A stretch of 64,000 bases of DNA from Ahaetulla prasina (taxonomy: Eukaryota; Chordata; Lepidosauria; Squamata; Colubridae). Within the stretch, counting starts at the first letter, position 1, and each line of letters opens with the position of its first letter. A model generated the notes under the pieces. It was not told the origin of the DNA. It worked only from the letters and a program-made list of their open reading frames with translations, and ran no database searches. Positions 10,301-22,754 of this stretch are shown in pieces. The position numbers were made by a program, and so were the translations under genes. The stretch covers positions 162,152,736-162,216,735 of the forward strand of contig NC_080539.1 of NCBI RefSeq assembly GCF_028640845.1, in the 5' to 3' direction.

Positions 10301-10677
10301 AAATAAATAATTCCCTCAACACTGTCAAACTATTTACTAAATCTGCACTACTATTAATCTTCTCATTGTTCCCATCACCCATCTCCTTCCACTTATGACT
10401 GGAACCTTGTTGCTTGTATCCTTACGATTTATATTGCCTGTTTCCTAATATAATTTGATTGCTTATTTGTATTCTATGACTATCATTAAGTGTTGTACCT
10501 TATGATTCTTGATGAAGGTATCCTTTCTTTTATGTACACTGAGAGCGTATGCACCAAGACAAATTCCTTGTGTGTCCAATCACACTTGGCCAATAAAAAA
10601 TTCTATTCTATTCTGTTCTGTTCTGTTCTGTTCTGTTCTGTTCTGTTCTGTTCTGTTCTATTCTATTCTATTCTATA
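10301..10677 (+). mobile_element. LINE-A 3' UTR fragment with ATTCT/GTTCT tail
   Basis: Starts in the AAATAATTCCCTCAAC part of the LINE-A 3' UTR and ends with a tail of about 15 pentanucleotide units, again ATTCT-GTTCT-ATTCT. The site where LINE-B sits in the upstream copy is empty here (TTTGATTGCTTATTTG). Confidence 0.85.
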
Positions 10678-11908
10678 GGTTGGGATCATTTTTTAAAAAT
10701 GTAATTCATTGCCTGACTTTAGCTAAGATAGGAATTCCTTTTAAACCCCATAATATTGATTGACTGCATATAAACTAGGGCTGTCCAGTGTTTGAAGGAA
10801 CAAGAGATGCACGACACAGAGATATTTGAGGGCAGCACCTGTTTATAGGTCTTGAAAGTATCTGTCTCTTTCTCCTGCATTCCACAGCTGTTCTCCACAG
10901 TTGCAGTTATACCCGGGGCAAAGATGCCTTCAAAGAGTTGCAGGGTGGGGTTACGTTTGTGTCTCCACCCACCTTGTAGCACCTTGGTCCCTGTTTCCTC
11001 CCAAATCTGAAATAGTGCATAGTCCTAATATAAATCCCAGGACTAGGATTTTTTTTTATTTTTTATTTTTGCTTTCCTCATCTACTGAAATATGGTAAGT
11101 GGTAGCTAAGGGAACAGAATGCCCCATTAATGGTCAGCTCAGCACAGTGAATCCAGATTTTCTGTTTGTTTGGCACTGGGTGATGTCCGACTAGAAATGT
11201 GCACATCTGGTTTTCTGCTGAGTGCTGTTAGGATTTACTCCATGATGTTGTTTCAGTCAAAGCTTAGCCCATGAAAAATACAAACAGAAACAAATCAATA
11301 TAATAATACAGAATTAAAATTCTATGTCCTAGTGGAGATCATGCTGACATAACTGTTTTAACATTGTTTAATGTTTGGTATTTATAGTTTTTTTTTAATG
11401 CTTTGAAATATCATACTGCTCTAAAGGTCTCTAGAATAGAAGATTGAGTTATACATTTCAGTAATAATAGTAATAACCATAATGAATATCATTCAGCTGA
11501 GATTTTTTGAGTGGCTAAATGCTTATGTGGTATAGGAAGGACAAACAATGCCTTGAAGATTTCAAGGTCATAGGCACTGTTTGGCAATTTATTGCTTTAT
11601 TATTGTATTTTGAAGGTGTTTTGTTTTTTTTTAATCTGTAATATGGCACAAAAATGTAGTAAATAGGTACTATTGCTATCCAAAATTTTTAATAATTTTA
11701 CTACAACAACACAACACAACACAAACATATATAACACAAACACATAATATGTGTTTTCTATTTACATGTCAGTTTCATTCCACATACTTTCTGCTTTATG
11801 TATTCCCCAATTTTCCTCCCTCTTTTCTTATCTTTTCTATAGGTACTATTTCTAATACCAGTCAAATGATAACTATTTTGAATTCTATTGATAAGGATGG
11901 TTTTGGGG
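10678..11908. other. No gene or repeat recognised
   Basis: Mostly AT-rich unique-looking sequence with poly-T runs near 11050 and 11390 and an ACAAC/AACAC-rich stretch at 11701-11745. No exon-like open frame with recognisable protein content. Confidence 0.5.
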
Positions 11909-12080
11909 CAGGGGTGAAATGCTACCAGTTCGGACTGGTTCGGCTGAAGCGGCTGAGTGGCAGCAGAACGTGGTTTGGAGAACTGGTAGCAGCAGCAGTG
12001 CAAGGCTCCGCCCACCCACCCAGACGTCAACCTGTTTTTAACCGTCTGCACATGCGCAGTGGGTCCAAGCTTGCATTATT
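11909..12080 (+). mobile_element. hAT-family fragment (CAGGGGTGAAATGCT end)
   Basis: Begins with the same terminus (CAGGGGTGAAATGCT) as the element at 54243 and contains the same 'ACTGGTAGCAGCA' and 'CTCCGCCCACCCACCCA' style blocks. The far terminus is not visible, so only one end is supported. Confidence 0.6.
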
Positions 12081-13600
12081 CAAGCATATCTTTGGTTTTT
12101 CCCCCCCAAAGAATGAAAAATATGTGAGTGTGTTTGGGGGGGGGGTGTATTCTAAAACTATCCTCATTTCCTAATCTTTCATTAAAGGGGAACTGCATTT
12201 CCTAATTAACTACATACTAACTGTGTCAAAGTTGTGTTAACAAAAGCTGAATGTTAATGGTGGTTCATTATTCCCCCAGCTATCAAATCCTGTTCCCTAG
12301 GGAATATATAATTAGAAGCAGCCATTTATATGTTGCCTCTATACCCCATTGGAAATTCTGGATATACAGACGGTATCTGAGCATTGGAAAAATACATACA
12401 GACTCTGGGAAATGCCTGATCTAATTAAGGGATAGTAAACCCATCCCTTAAGCAACACTGCATATTTCTGGCTTGCATTTGAGCACAGATGCTGCAAAGG
12501 TTTACCGTGTTCAATCCCGAAACAAGCTTCCATGTTCTTATGACTTGTCTATTGGTTCCCCAGGGTAAAGACAATCATGAGCATTGCAGTAGGCAATCAT
12601 TGATGTCTGTGTCAAATGGAGAATGGGCAGTTTCACTGTCCTCCCACTTGCCAGAATGCAATCATTTCTGGATTTCTTCCTCCCACATGTAATGATTAAA
12701 AAACAAACAAACCCAAATCTCTGATTAGTTAATGGGGGTCAGGAGGGGAATACCTGAAGCAGAGTTAACTTTGTCAACTCACTTTTTCTATAATCAGAAA
12801 AGAGAACAGCCTGGGGGAAGCAGCTTAGGCAGAGCTGTTTGGGGGTAAAACTAAGTTCATCTAGCCCACCTACTGCGATTAGATTTAGCTAGTCATAACA
12901 TATGCTACCCTTCCTTTGACCCGGTAAATCACAGCCACAGAAACAAGGGCACTGCTTGGCTCTAAAGAACAGCATTTATTTCAGCGTCAGACTCTTCCTA
13001 GGTTAGGGGACTAAGACTGAGTTACCGCAAGCTGACATTCTTCACTCATCCATGCCCTAACCTCAAATAATTCTGATGGTTAATGGGAAGTGAATTGGCC
13101 TGGAAAGTTGCTGAACCATTTCAGAAATCTGGGGAAGCCTAGCTCCATTTGCTTTATTAGACTACTCCTGAGGATCACTCAATATCATATCTGCTGGGGC
13201 TTTTTATGGGAATTCATAACATTTTAAGGGGGCATGTGTGTAACCTATAACTTAGTCATATGGACGCAGCTCATCATTCACAGCAGAACCTACTTTGAAC
13301 TATGCCGGGGTTTTTTTTTTTATTTCAGTTTTAACCCTTCTCTGCACAGCATCACTATTTTGGTTACTTTTCAGATTTACTAATCTCTGACATCTTCTGA
13401 TGTGGGGTTTCCCCCACCCCCGTCACCTATTTTGCAAAATCTTGCGGCTGGTAAGGTGTCTGCTAAAATTGAATAGAAACTTCAACATTCTTTTGCTTAT
13501 ATTTTGGCTTCTGCAAATACTGAAAAAAATGGATGCTCATATTTCCATCGTTGAAACGAAAGCGTACATTATTGAAACTAAAGTGTACAGTCAGGCTAAA

Positions 13601-13604
<4 letters not shown>
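12081..13604. other. No gene or repeat recognised
   Basis: A G-run at 12134-12145 and short poly-T runs are the only notable features. Short open frames here carry no recognisable domain. Confidence 0.5.

Positions 13605-13632
<28 letters not shown>
13605..13632. repeat. (TA)n dinucleotide array
   Basis: About 14 TA units abutting the outer end of the left PLE arm. Confidence 0.9.
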
Positions 13633-13683
13633 GGTCTTTGGTTGTTCGGGTTTTCTCCCGTGTAAAATTGGAAGTGTCTTGGC

Positions 13684-13717
13684 GACGTTTCGACGAAGTC
13701 TCATTCGTCATCTTCAG
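13684..13717 (-). ncRNA. Hammerhead-ribozyme-like motif, PLE terminus
   Basis: On the minus strand the order is CTGAAGA, one extra T, then a perfect six-base-pair stem (GACGAA with TTCGTC) around a TGAGAC loop, then GAAAC and GTC. This follows the type I hammerhead core (CUGANGA, helix II, GAAA, cleavage triplet GUC) with almost no helix III. That fits the minimal, dimer-acting hammerheads reported in PLEs. Helix I pairing is only two base pairs here and the extra base before helix II is non-canonical, so activity is uncertain. Confidence 0.45.
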
Positions 13718-14288
13718 GCTTCAGCTTCAGGTTTGGGAGCAATGTGTGATCGCAGCTGTTTCTTCCTTTTAACTGCTAGTGGGGTTTGAACTGATTGGGT
13801 GGGAGCTTGGCTGTGCTCTGATTGGATGGGGTTTTTCTGTGCTCTGATTGGCTGGGGTGTGTCCTGTGTTGGTGGGGCTTGGTTGTGCTCAGTCTAATCT
13901 GTGCTGCAGGGGATTTGAGCTGGTGAGCCGCATAGCTGTTGTTTGGCTTTGTGGTCGTGCTACATCTTCATAGTGGGTGTCAGTCTGCTGCATGTATGGA
14001 TTGGAGGGGTTTGAAATGGCTAATGTTGCAGCTGCGGTCTGGCTTCTGGTCCTTGGTCGTGCTTCATGATCAGTGTGGGTTTGGGTCTGCTTTCTGGGTG
14101 GATGTGGTGGTGACATCCTGTGTGGACCTCGTGAGTGTGGGTCTGGTGTCATTCCTCGTGTTAGGGACTCGTTTGTCAATAAGGCGGGTTTCAAATGGCT
14201 GGTAGGCGGAGGTGTCATCTCGTTTGTTCATGCTGTGTGGGCGTTTTCTATCTCAATGGCTTCTCTGATTATTCTGTTGTTAAAGTGT

Positions 14289-14757
14289 TCAGTTTTGGCG
14301 ATAGTTCTGGTCTTTTAAAGTCAATATCATGTCCTGTGACTTTAAAGTGTTGGACCAGGAAGAAGTTGGTTCCTCTTTTTTGAATGAGTTCTTGTGTTCT
14401 TCAATGCGTGCACTTATTCTTCTGTTGGTTTGTCCAATGTATGTGGTGGGGCAGGCGGTGCATGGGATTTCATATACTCCTTGATTTTCTAACTCAATTT
14501 TGTCTTTGGGGTTTCTTAGGATGGTGGATATTTTTCTGTTTGTGCAGAATGCTGTCTTGATGTTGTGTTTGTGGAGGATCTTGCTGATTCTGTCTGTGGT
14601 GCCTTTTATATATGGGAGGAGGGCTGTGCCGTTTTCTTGTTCTCTGTCTTGGATTTTAGTGGGGGGTTCTTTTTGGATTAGCTTGGTAATCTTATTTCTT
14701 TGGAATCCATTGGATGTTAGTACGTTAGTGAGAGTGTCTAGTTCGGGTTTTAGGTGT
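14289..14757 (-). pseudogene. PLE GIY-YIG endonuclease, left copy
   Basis: An open minus-strand frame of about 155 codons. It starts in the PLE linker (LKPELDTLTNVLTSNGFQ) and includes a YEIPC...C pair and a TYIGQTNRRISARIEEH block. These match the GVY/YIG dyad, the Cys pair, the catalytic Arg and the Glu-His seen in PLE GIY-YIG nucleases, which cut the genomic target. The frame is lost after KEEPTSS, and no RT is attached on this strand. This is the better preserved of the two copies. Confidence 0.8.
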
Positions 14758-15275
14758 ACATGGAACACTTTGAAACCCAAGCTCTAGAAAAATCTGATCA
14801 CAAACCCAAACTCTGGCTCAGATATGTAGACGACACCTTCATAATCTGGCCACACGGGAAAGAAAAACTTGACAACTTCCTCACACACCTGAATAGCCTA
14901 CACCCCAAAATACAGTTCACCATGGAAACAGAAGTTAATAACCAACTTCCCTTCCTGGATGTCTTAGTCTACAGAAAACCCAATGGCTCCCTAGGACACA
15001 CCATCTACCAGAAGAAAACACACACAAACCGCTATCTGCACGCACTCTCACACCACCACCCAGCACAGATCAACTCCGTAGCCAAGACACTCATCTCCAG
15101 AACAAAATGCTTAGCTGATGAACAACACCTAAAACCCGAACTAGACACTCTCACTAACGTACTAACATCCAATGGATTCCAAAGAAATAAGATTACCAAG
15201 CTAATCCAAAAGAACCCCCCACTAAAATCCAAGACAGAGAACAAGAAAACGGCACAGCCCTCCTCCCATATATAA
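14754..15275 (+). pseudogene. PLE reverse transcriptase, C-terminal part
   Basis: The frame includes RYVDDTFIIWPHG, with the catalytic YVDD at 14823-14834, and the PLE-typical NQLPFLDVLVYRKPNG and HQ/Y thumb blocks, then the linker before the nuclease. RT motifs 1 to B are missing because the copy is 5' truncated. The frame ends in a frameshift at about 15230 (KNPPLKSKTEN, where the left copy reads on). In a complete PLE the RT and nuclease form one polyprotein. Confidence 0.8.
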
Positions 15276-15640
15276 AAGGCACCACAGACAGAATCAGCAA
15301 GATCCTCCACAAACACAACATCAAGACAGCATTCTGCACAAACAGAAAAATATCCACCATCCTAAGAAACCCCAAAGACAAAATTGAGTTAGAAAATCAA
15401 GGAGTATATGAAATCCCATGCACCGCCTGCCCCACCACATACATTGGACAAACCAACAGAAGAATAAGTGCACGATTGAAGAACACAAGAACTCATTCAA
15501 AAAGAGGAACCAACTTCTTCTCTGGTCCAACACTTTAAAGTCACAGGACATGATATTGACTTTAAAAAGACCAGAACTATCGCCAAAACTGAACACTTTA
15601 ACAACAGAATAATCAGAGTAGACATTGTGATACAAAAACG
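15276..15640 (+). pseudogene. PLE GIY-YIG endonuclease, right copy (frameshifted)
   Basis: The same nuclease region as the left arm (KISTILRNPKDKIELENQ, then a Cys pair and TYIGQTNRR near 15438-15464). It carries small deletions in the RISARIEEH block and just after it, so no long frame survives. It shares ancestry with 14289-14757 but is more damaged. Confidence 0.75.
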
Positions 15641-16168
15641 CCCACACAGCATGTACAAACGAGATGACACCTCCGCCTACCAGCCATTTGGAAACCCGCC
15701 TTATTGACAAACGAGTCCCTAACACGAGGAATGACACCAGACCCACACTCACGAGGTCCACACAGGATGTCACCACCACACATCCACCCAGAAAGCAGAC
15801 CCAAACCCACACTGATCATGAAGCACGACCAAGGACCAGAAGCCAGACCGCAGCTGCAACATTAGCCATTTCAAACCCCTCCAATCCATACATGCAGCAG
15901 ACTGACACCCACTATGAAGATGTAGCACGACCACAAAGCCAAACAACAGCTATGCAGCTCACCAGCTCAAATCCCCTGCAGCACAGACTAGACTGAGCAC
16001 AACCAAGCCCCCACCAACACAGGACACACCCCAGCCAATCAGAGCACAAAACCCCCATCCAATCAGAGCACAGCCAAGCTCCCACCCAATCAGTTCAAAC
16101 CCCACTAGCAGTTAAAAGGAAGAAACAGCTGCGATCACACATTGCTCCCAGAAGCACGAAGCTGAAGC

Positions 16169-16197
16169 CTGAAGATGACGAATGAGACTTAAACGTC
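16169..16197 (+). ncRNA. Hammerhead-like motif, right PLE arm (deleted)
   Basis: CTGAAGA-T-GACGAA-TGAGAC is present, but the second strand of helix II is cut: TTCGTCGAAAC is reduced to TTAAAC. The structure cannot form, unlike the mirror copy at 13684-13717. Confidence 0.4.
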
Positions 16198-16276
16198 GCC
16201 AAGACACTTCCAATTTTACACGGAGAAAACCCGAACAACCAAAGACCTATATACAAACACCGTGAAAACCTCAGAA

Positions 16277-16729
<453 letters not shown>

Positions 16730-17087
16730 AGAAGGAAGGAAGGAAGGAAGGAAGGAAGGAAGGAAGGAAGGAAGGAAGGAAGGAAGGAAGGAAGGAAGGA
16801 AGGAAGGAAGGAAAGAGGAAGGAGGGAGGGAGAGAGGGAGAGAGAGAAAGAAGGAAGGAAAGAAAGGGAGGGAGGGAGGGAGGGAGAGAAAGAAGGAAGG
16901 AAGGAAAGGGGAAGGAGGGAGGGAGAGAGGGAGAGAGAGAAAGAAGGAAGGAAAGAAAGGGAGGGAGGGAGGGAGGGAGAGAAAGAAGGAAGGAAGGAAA
17001 GAGGGAGGGAGAGAGGGAGAGAGAGAAAGAAGGAAGGAAAGAAAGAGGGAGGGAGGGAGGGAGGGAGGGAGGAAGGAAGGAAGGAAG
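16730..17087. repeat. Purine array (GGAA/GGGA/GAGA)
   Basis: An almost pure purine strand. It opens with about 20 GGAA units and continues with GGAGGGAGAGAGGGAGAGAGAAAG-like higher-order units of about 65-90 bp repeated three times (near 16815, 16910 and 17000). Open frames rich in Lys-Glu-Gly-Arg here are artefacts of the repeat. Confidence 0.9.
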
Positions 17088-18088
17088 TTTTTTTATAACA
17101 CTGCCTTTATTAATTTAGGAAGACATACTTCAAACAAATGTAGATTTTTCTGGAGGGAAAAGTAGTGTAAATCAGTTAAAACAATTTTGTGGGAGCAGGC
17201 AGTTTATCACTTAGGTGATGATCCTTTTATATTTTTACTTTGCTGGATGAAACATGAAACAATTTGGCATGACAGAATGACAGAAAGCTAGTTTTTCTAT
17301 TAGAATCTCCAGTCTCTCAGATATATTTCATATTTGAGATTAACATCCCCAAATCCCAAATTCCGATATTTAGGCACTCGGTAGCCATCTGTACATTTAG
17401 TAAAGGAAACTTTCTGAGCATTATGGTCCTCATTATCATTATCACACAATAACCTGTGCCGAATACAGATGATCCTTCTTTTAGAAAAAAATAACCAAAA
17501 TGCTTCACACTTTTTTTTTATTGACCACTTTATGTAAACAAAGTGCTTTGTCCTTTTTTTTTTAAACTCAGCATTGTGGTTGTCCTGATTATCTTTGCAG
17601 AAGCCAAGTTTTGTTGCAAAATAAAACAGTTTTAAATTGCATCTTCCTTTTTCTCTGAATCAGGCTGATATTAGCCAGGTGCACTGAGGAGAAATTTAAG
17701 TATCTTGATGCTTCCAAGTTCTCGGAAATAACAGTTCTACTGAATCCATAATATTTCAAAAAGTTAGAAAAAGAGATCCATTGTTTGTTCCTCCAGTTTT
17801 GTTTTTCAATTTACATTTATACATGCAACTCAAGTAGATGCGGATGTCATTTTTCTGGCCTGAAATCCATTCTATTCTGTTTCCACATCAATTTGCAATT
17901 CTGGTTTCCTCTACACTGGTAGGAACAAGTGCAGAGATGGTTGATGAATGAGCAGGCCAGAAACAATATTTGGTCACATTCTCCAACTCTTTACTTGCTG
18001 TAATTATGCTGCTTACACACCTGAACACTGGGATGGTTTTGTCATCTTGATCTGCTACAATGAATTTTGGTTTAATATGTTGTGTGAC
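17088..18088. other. No gene or repeat recognised
   Basis: AT-rich unique-looking sequence with poly-T runs near 17510 and 17555. Confidence 0.5.
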
Positions 18089-18345
18089 CCTAGGAGTGGT
18101 GCGGTGGCCTGGAATTGGAGCTCTCGCCTCACAATCAGAAGGCCGTGAGTTCGATCCTAGGTAGAGACAGATATTTTTCTCTCTCTAGGCACAATGAGAA
18201 TATATCTGCTGAACAAAACTCTGCATTGGCCATAGGAAGGGCATCTGGCCAGTAAACAATCCGCTAGCTCCATTCAGTTGCCCAGACTCTACCCTGCAAA
18301 TGATGACAGGGTCATTAAAAGAAGAAGTTGATGATGTTGTATGAA
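18089..18345 (+). mobile_element. tRNA-derived SINE (SINE type 1)
   Basis: The head carries an A-box-like stretch (GTGGTGCGGTGGCC) and a B box GTTCGATCC at 18149-18157, as in RNA polymerase III-transcribed SINEs. The body includes GGCATCTGGCCAGTAAACA, shared with the reverse-strand copy at 49.50-49.72 kb. The tail is GTTGATGATG-like. This probably belongs to the Sauria-type group, but that name is tentative. Confidence 0.7.
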
Positions 18346-19704
18346 CCCACCATTGTGGTATGGAGTCCAGGGTTTTGGTCCTAGCTTGCTGTCCAAACTC
18401 AGCTGACGGTGATTTATTCAAGCCATACTTGAATATGGAGCCAACGACCAGCATTTACCTTGTCCTGAATGACCTAATTTAATATATAAATTCTTATTCA
18501 CAGTAATACATACCTGTGGGTTGTTTCAATCCCTCCCTTTGAAAATCTCTTGAAAAGCCCAACGGTGGATGTATCTATCTATCTATCTAGGACAGAATAA
18601 AACTTTCCTTTCCTTTCATGAGCTCATTCTTCAAAGAGAGTTTGGTCAAAATGCCATTGTGATGTTCTGCAGCACTGAAAAGTGATCCATCTTAGCTTTG
18701 TACCTTTAACCAGGCCATGTACCCTGTTCATTATTTCCTCCTAAACAAAATCTTGTGAAGAGCTACCTTTGAAAGCCCCCTTTATCTTCATTAAAGTGTC
18801 ATGCAAGCTGACAAAAACTATGTCATTGAATTTCAGCAGTTCTGTTAGGCTAACAAGTTGTGAAAGTTTGCAGAAAGAAGCAGTATTTGTAGAAAGAAAG
18901 AAAAAAACCGGAACAGAGTAAATGATTCCTTAGCTGGCTTCTTCTCAAGGGTATCTTTATGGCTCTGCTCTCCTCTGAAATTGAGAAAAATCAAAGGAGA
19001 CGACCAGACTGCTTTTTTCTCCCCCCCATCACTTCCCAGAAGAAATACTTGGCTTTAGGTTGTGGAAAAAGAACAAATTACCAATGATATAAAATAAAGG
19101 CTTGTGGGTCTTGCAAGCGCATGGGCGAGAGAGGGGGGAGGGAAGCAAAACAACGATCCTGCAACAACAAATTGATAGCTTTCTCCATGTTGGAATTCAA
19201 GTGTAACTAAAGATGGGAAGTCTTTTGGGAGCTGGTCCCTAGACTACTGTTTTTGCAAGAACTGGAAGGGAAAAGATCTGCAAATTACTAGGAAAAAAGC
19301 AAAGCCCAACTCTGGGTTTCTGCTTTTATCGTCTGCCAATTAGTACCACTCTATACAAGCATTTACTAATTTCTCAAACGGTTCTCAAAAAGCCAACCTG
19401 GTTTTCATAAAAACAGTTGTGTTATCTAATACACCAACGATATTATTTCGCTGTTTTGTTTTTTTTTAAAAAGTCGTATTTCAGGTTTTGTTTTATTTTA
19501 AAACACTTTGCTTTTCTTTATTTCAGAACTTTCAAAGCTGCAGCAAATGAAGGCAGGAGGAATAATGACATTTGAAAATACAGAGTGAACAAACGCTACT
19601 GGTAGGATTACGGCAGACATCTATTCCATTTTATGATACGTAGATAAAGGGGAGCTGAGCTCTCATCCTTACATTGGACTGAGCTGTCTGCAAAGGGAAT
19701 CCTA
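18346..19704. other. No gene or repeat recognised
   Basis: A short (TATC)n at 18571-18589 and poly-T runs near 19460; nothing else supported. Confidence 0.5.
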
Positions 19705-20055
19705 CACATAAAAATCATAGAGTTGAAAGATAGCTTGGAAATCTTCTAGTCCAACTACCTTCCCAGGACAGGACTTTCCATACTCATCCTGGACAAATGG
19801 ATGCTAAATGTTGATTTGAAAACCTGGATTGAGCAGGTTGTTTCACCTCTTAATAGCTCTCCCTGTTAGGAAATTCTCCCTTATTTCAGATCAGAACACC
19901 TTCTTTAAGGTTTCACTAGTTTCATTAGTTCTTGTCCTACACTCTGGCACTATGAAGAATTAATCCACACCCTCTTCCATATGACAGTTCTTTAAATATT
20001 GGAAGACTGCTATTATGTTTCCTCTTACCCTTGCGTTCTTCAGGTTAAACACACC
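19705..20055 (-). mobile_element. CR1 3' fragment
   Basis: On this strand it reads AATCATAGAGTTG...TCTTCTAGTCCAAC, the reverse complement of the conserved CR1 3' end, followed by the matching upstream CR1 sequence (GGAAATTCTCCCTTA, TTGGAAGACTGCTATTATG). It is diverged, with no coding left. Confidence 0.75.
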
Positions 20056-20067
20056 CAGTCTCCTTAA

Positions 20068-20102
20068 GGATTCATTCATTCATTCATTCATTCATTCATT
20101 TT
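20068..20102. repeat. (TTCA)n tetranucleotide array
   Basis: About eight ATTC units next to the CR1 fragment. Confidence 0.85.
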
Positions 20103-21011
20103 TTAAAGAAGAAACTGCCCACAGCTGAAGTTCCTAGGGTGATTTACAGTTTAAAAAACCACCAAATATCCAGTACAATACCACACACTATAAATTCAGT
20201 TCCAATTAAAAAAAAATAAACAAAATGCAAAATAAAACACCATATATACTATGCAGCTTCAAGGCTGTCATTCAGAACTAAAACTGTGTGAATCAAAATA
20301 CAATTAAAAGCCAGTTTAAAAGCCTCAGAAAATAAATAAGATCTTCACCTGGTACTGAAATAATGCTAAGGTCGGTGGCAGTGAAGTACCTTTGGGGTGG
20401 CAATTCCATACATGGTGAATCTAATTCTGTGCTAAGGATATCAAGACCCTTGATTAGTGAGTGAGTAAATAGAACACAGCGAGATCAAGAAAATGGACTG
20501 ATTTATTTCATGGCTAATACTTGCAATTCTTTAAGCCACTCTGGGATTTCCTTAAGAAAATTATTTTGAGATGAAAGCATTGAAGGAAAATCATTGTCAT
20601 TAGTTCATATATTTTGGGATAAATGAAGAATGTCCTCCCCTCCCCAGCACAATAATATCTGCATCTAGCTGTGAAAGGAAGAGGAAGGGAGAGTCTCCCT
20701 AACACACGCATGCGTATCTTCCTTACTAGTAACTTAGATTGTGGAGCCAGTACAAAAAATTTCTCCCTGGGCATAAATGTGATCCTTTTTTTATTAATAC
20801 CGACATCACTTTGTGATGAAGTCTGCCAGCCTCCTCCATCTGCCATATCCACCACTGATCACCAGTTTAAGCTTTCCCAACTGAGGAGGGAAATGGAATT
20901 ATTTTTCATTGCCTTCTGCCCATGCGACTGGCAGCCACAACAACAGTCCCATCTGTTCTTTCTCTTCAGATTAATCCCACCCAGATTTGTATTTTCAGGA
21001 AGTTCTTTTGA
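20103..21011. other. Unclassified; possible old interspersed repeat
   Basis: 20.10-20.42 kb (AATTAAAAGCCAGTTTAAAAGCCTCAG and 'CCTTTGGGGTGGCAATTCCA') has the look of an old amniote repeat, but I cannot name it. The rest is unrecognised. Confidence 0.35.
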
Positions 21012-21302
21012 GACGGAAAGAAGGAGGGAGGGAGAGAGGAAGATGGAGGAAAGGAAGGAAGGAGGAGCAGGGAGGGAGGGAGGGAGGGAGGGAGGGAGGG
21101 AAGGAGGGAGGGAGGGAGGAAGGAAGGAAGGAAGGAAGGAAGGGAGGGAGGGAGGGAGGGAGGGAGGAGGGTGGAGGAAAGGAAGGAAAGGGGGAGGGAT
21201 GGAGGGAGGGAAGGAAGGAGCGGGAGGGAGGGAGGGAAGGAACGAAGGAGGAAGGAAAGGAGGGAGGGAGGGAAGGAAGGAAGGAAGGAAGGAAGGAAGG
21301 AA
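21012..21302. repeat. Purine array (GGGA/GGAA)
   Basis: An almost pure purine strand of about 290 bp, mixing GGGA and GGAA blocks. Open frames on both strands (Gly-Arg-Glu-Lys or Pro-Ser-Leu-Phe) result from the repeat. Confidence 0.9.
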
Positions 21303-22749
21303 TTTGTGGAATTTCAACAGATTTGTCACTATCTGCACATATAAACACATTTTGTGTATATGCGGATAGGAATGAGATGACAGGTCTCCCTGTGTATCGC
21401 TAATGTAATTTCCCCTCCTCCCCCCTCCTTTTTTTTTTTTGCTTACAAACAGGGATGTCACAGCTCCTAAATCACCAAACCGACAGTACACTCTGTAGTT
21501 TACTGGGCTAGAGGCAACAAAATGAGATGTCGACACATACATCTTCCAATTGTCACCTTGCATCACACTGCACATTTTGAACAGGACGGCACAGTGGCAG
21601 TTCCTCCCTGGGTTGAAGGCTGCAATTGAGATTTCATTATGGCCTCAATTCCTACTTTTCCTTGGCCTTCCATTCCTTGTTTTCCATTCAAACCATTTCA
21701 TTTTGTTTTAAAAAATTCCAGCTTATTTCTCCGCCTATGTATTGGGTCCTTCTATAAAGGAAGACTGAAATAAACTAAAATGCAAGTTCGGTTTTAATTT
21801 TTATTTCTTACACACCATTCCGAAAATATTAACATATGCTATTTTCAGAGCTCCAGCCAACAATGGAGAAAAACAAGCCAGAAACTCAACCAGAAAGTTA
21901 ATCACATCAAAATAAACAAGCCAGTGTTACAATACGATTCTAAGACTGAGTTGCTGCCTAGGAACATTGTGTTGTGGTTATTGAAAAAGCTTGTTTGTTT
22001 ATCATTTTAACTGGAGAGCAGAAAGCTTAAGACTGTTCAGGGACTGAGGTCAAACCTAGATATTTCAATGAATGTAGGTTTGTCACTGTAAATTGCTGCC
22101 CATCTTCTCAACTCCAGCCTTGGCCTGCTGACTTTTTTCTGCAATACTTATAAAAACTCAGCCACATTCATTCTTGGCTGCCGGTGGTAAAAATCCAGTG
22201 TTCCCAACACCAAAGAGAAGGAGAAATCAGTATGCTGGTTTGGGCAAATGTTCAATACCTGTTTTCATTGTTACTCAGCAAAATGTCAGAAAGTAACCCA
22301 ATAAAGATAATGTCTACTGTATTTTTTTTTTTTTAAAAAGATTGATTTCACAGGGCAGTCCTACAGCTGCTCCTCTTTTGTATCCATAATCCTGAGGGCA
22401 ACTTTTAGGAGGCTCTAAATGTCTCTTCTTTCTAACCTTCCTGCTTCCTTATGTTAAAATAAAACTAGGGCTACATGTTTTAATTAGCCCAATTAACAGA
22501 GTGATCAACAAAAGGTGTAATGGGTTAATCAGTGGGGACCAATTGTAATCAGCAAAGGCAAAATTTACTGAGACAAAAAGTTAAAGGCGTGTCTCTTTAT
22601 TGTTCAATTGCCATACACTAAATAAATAAATTTATTGTTAAGAAACATTTGCACCGTGACGTAGCTTTATAACAATAAAAATACAAAAATGACTGCCAAA
22701 AACTATGGAATAGGTTATTCTGTCTTTTTTACTGCTTAGCTTTTATTAC
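21303..22749. other. No gene or repeat recognised
   Basis: Unique-looking sequence with a poly-T run at 21429-21440. Confidence 0.5.
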
Positions 22750-22754
22750 ATTGG

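Larger units (their letters stand above)
13633..14757 (-). mobile_element. Penelope-like element, left (inverted) arm
   Basis: Reverse-strand PLE copy of 1125 bp whose sequence recurs in opposite orientation at 15125-16247. On the minus strand it carries the GIY-YIG endonuclease coding region followed by a long 3' region and a terminus ending in the word CCAAAGACC. The head-to-head arrangement makes a palindrome with a 367-bp spacer. PLEs are retroelements whose RT is related to telomerase and whose endonuclease is of GIY-YIG type. Confidence 0.85.

Noticed and set aside
14500..14787. Plus-strand hydrophobic frame resembling a membrane protein
   Set aside because: It is the antisense of the PLE GIY-YIG coding region; Leu/Phe/Val richness comes from reading Lys/Asn/Glu codons backwards.
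18149..18157. tRNA genes at the SINE heads (also near 32460, 53720, 57170)
   Set aside because: A and B boxes are present, but the sequences do not fold into a complete cloverleaf and continue into SINE bodies.
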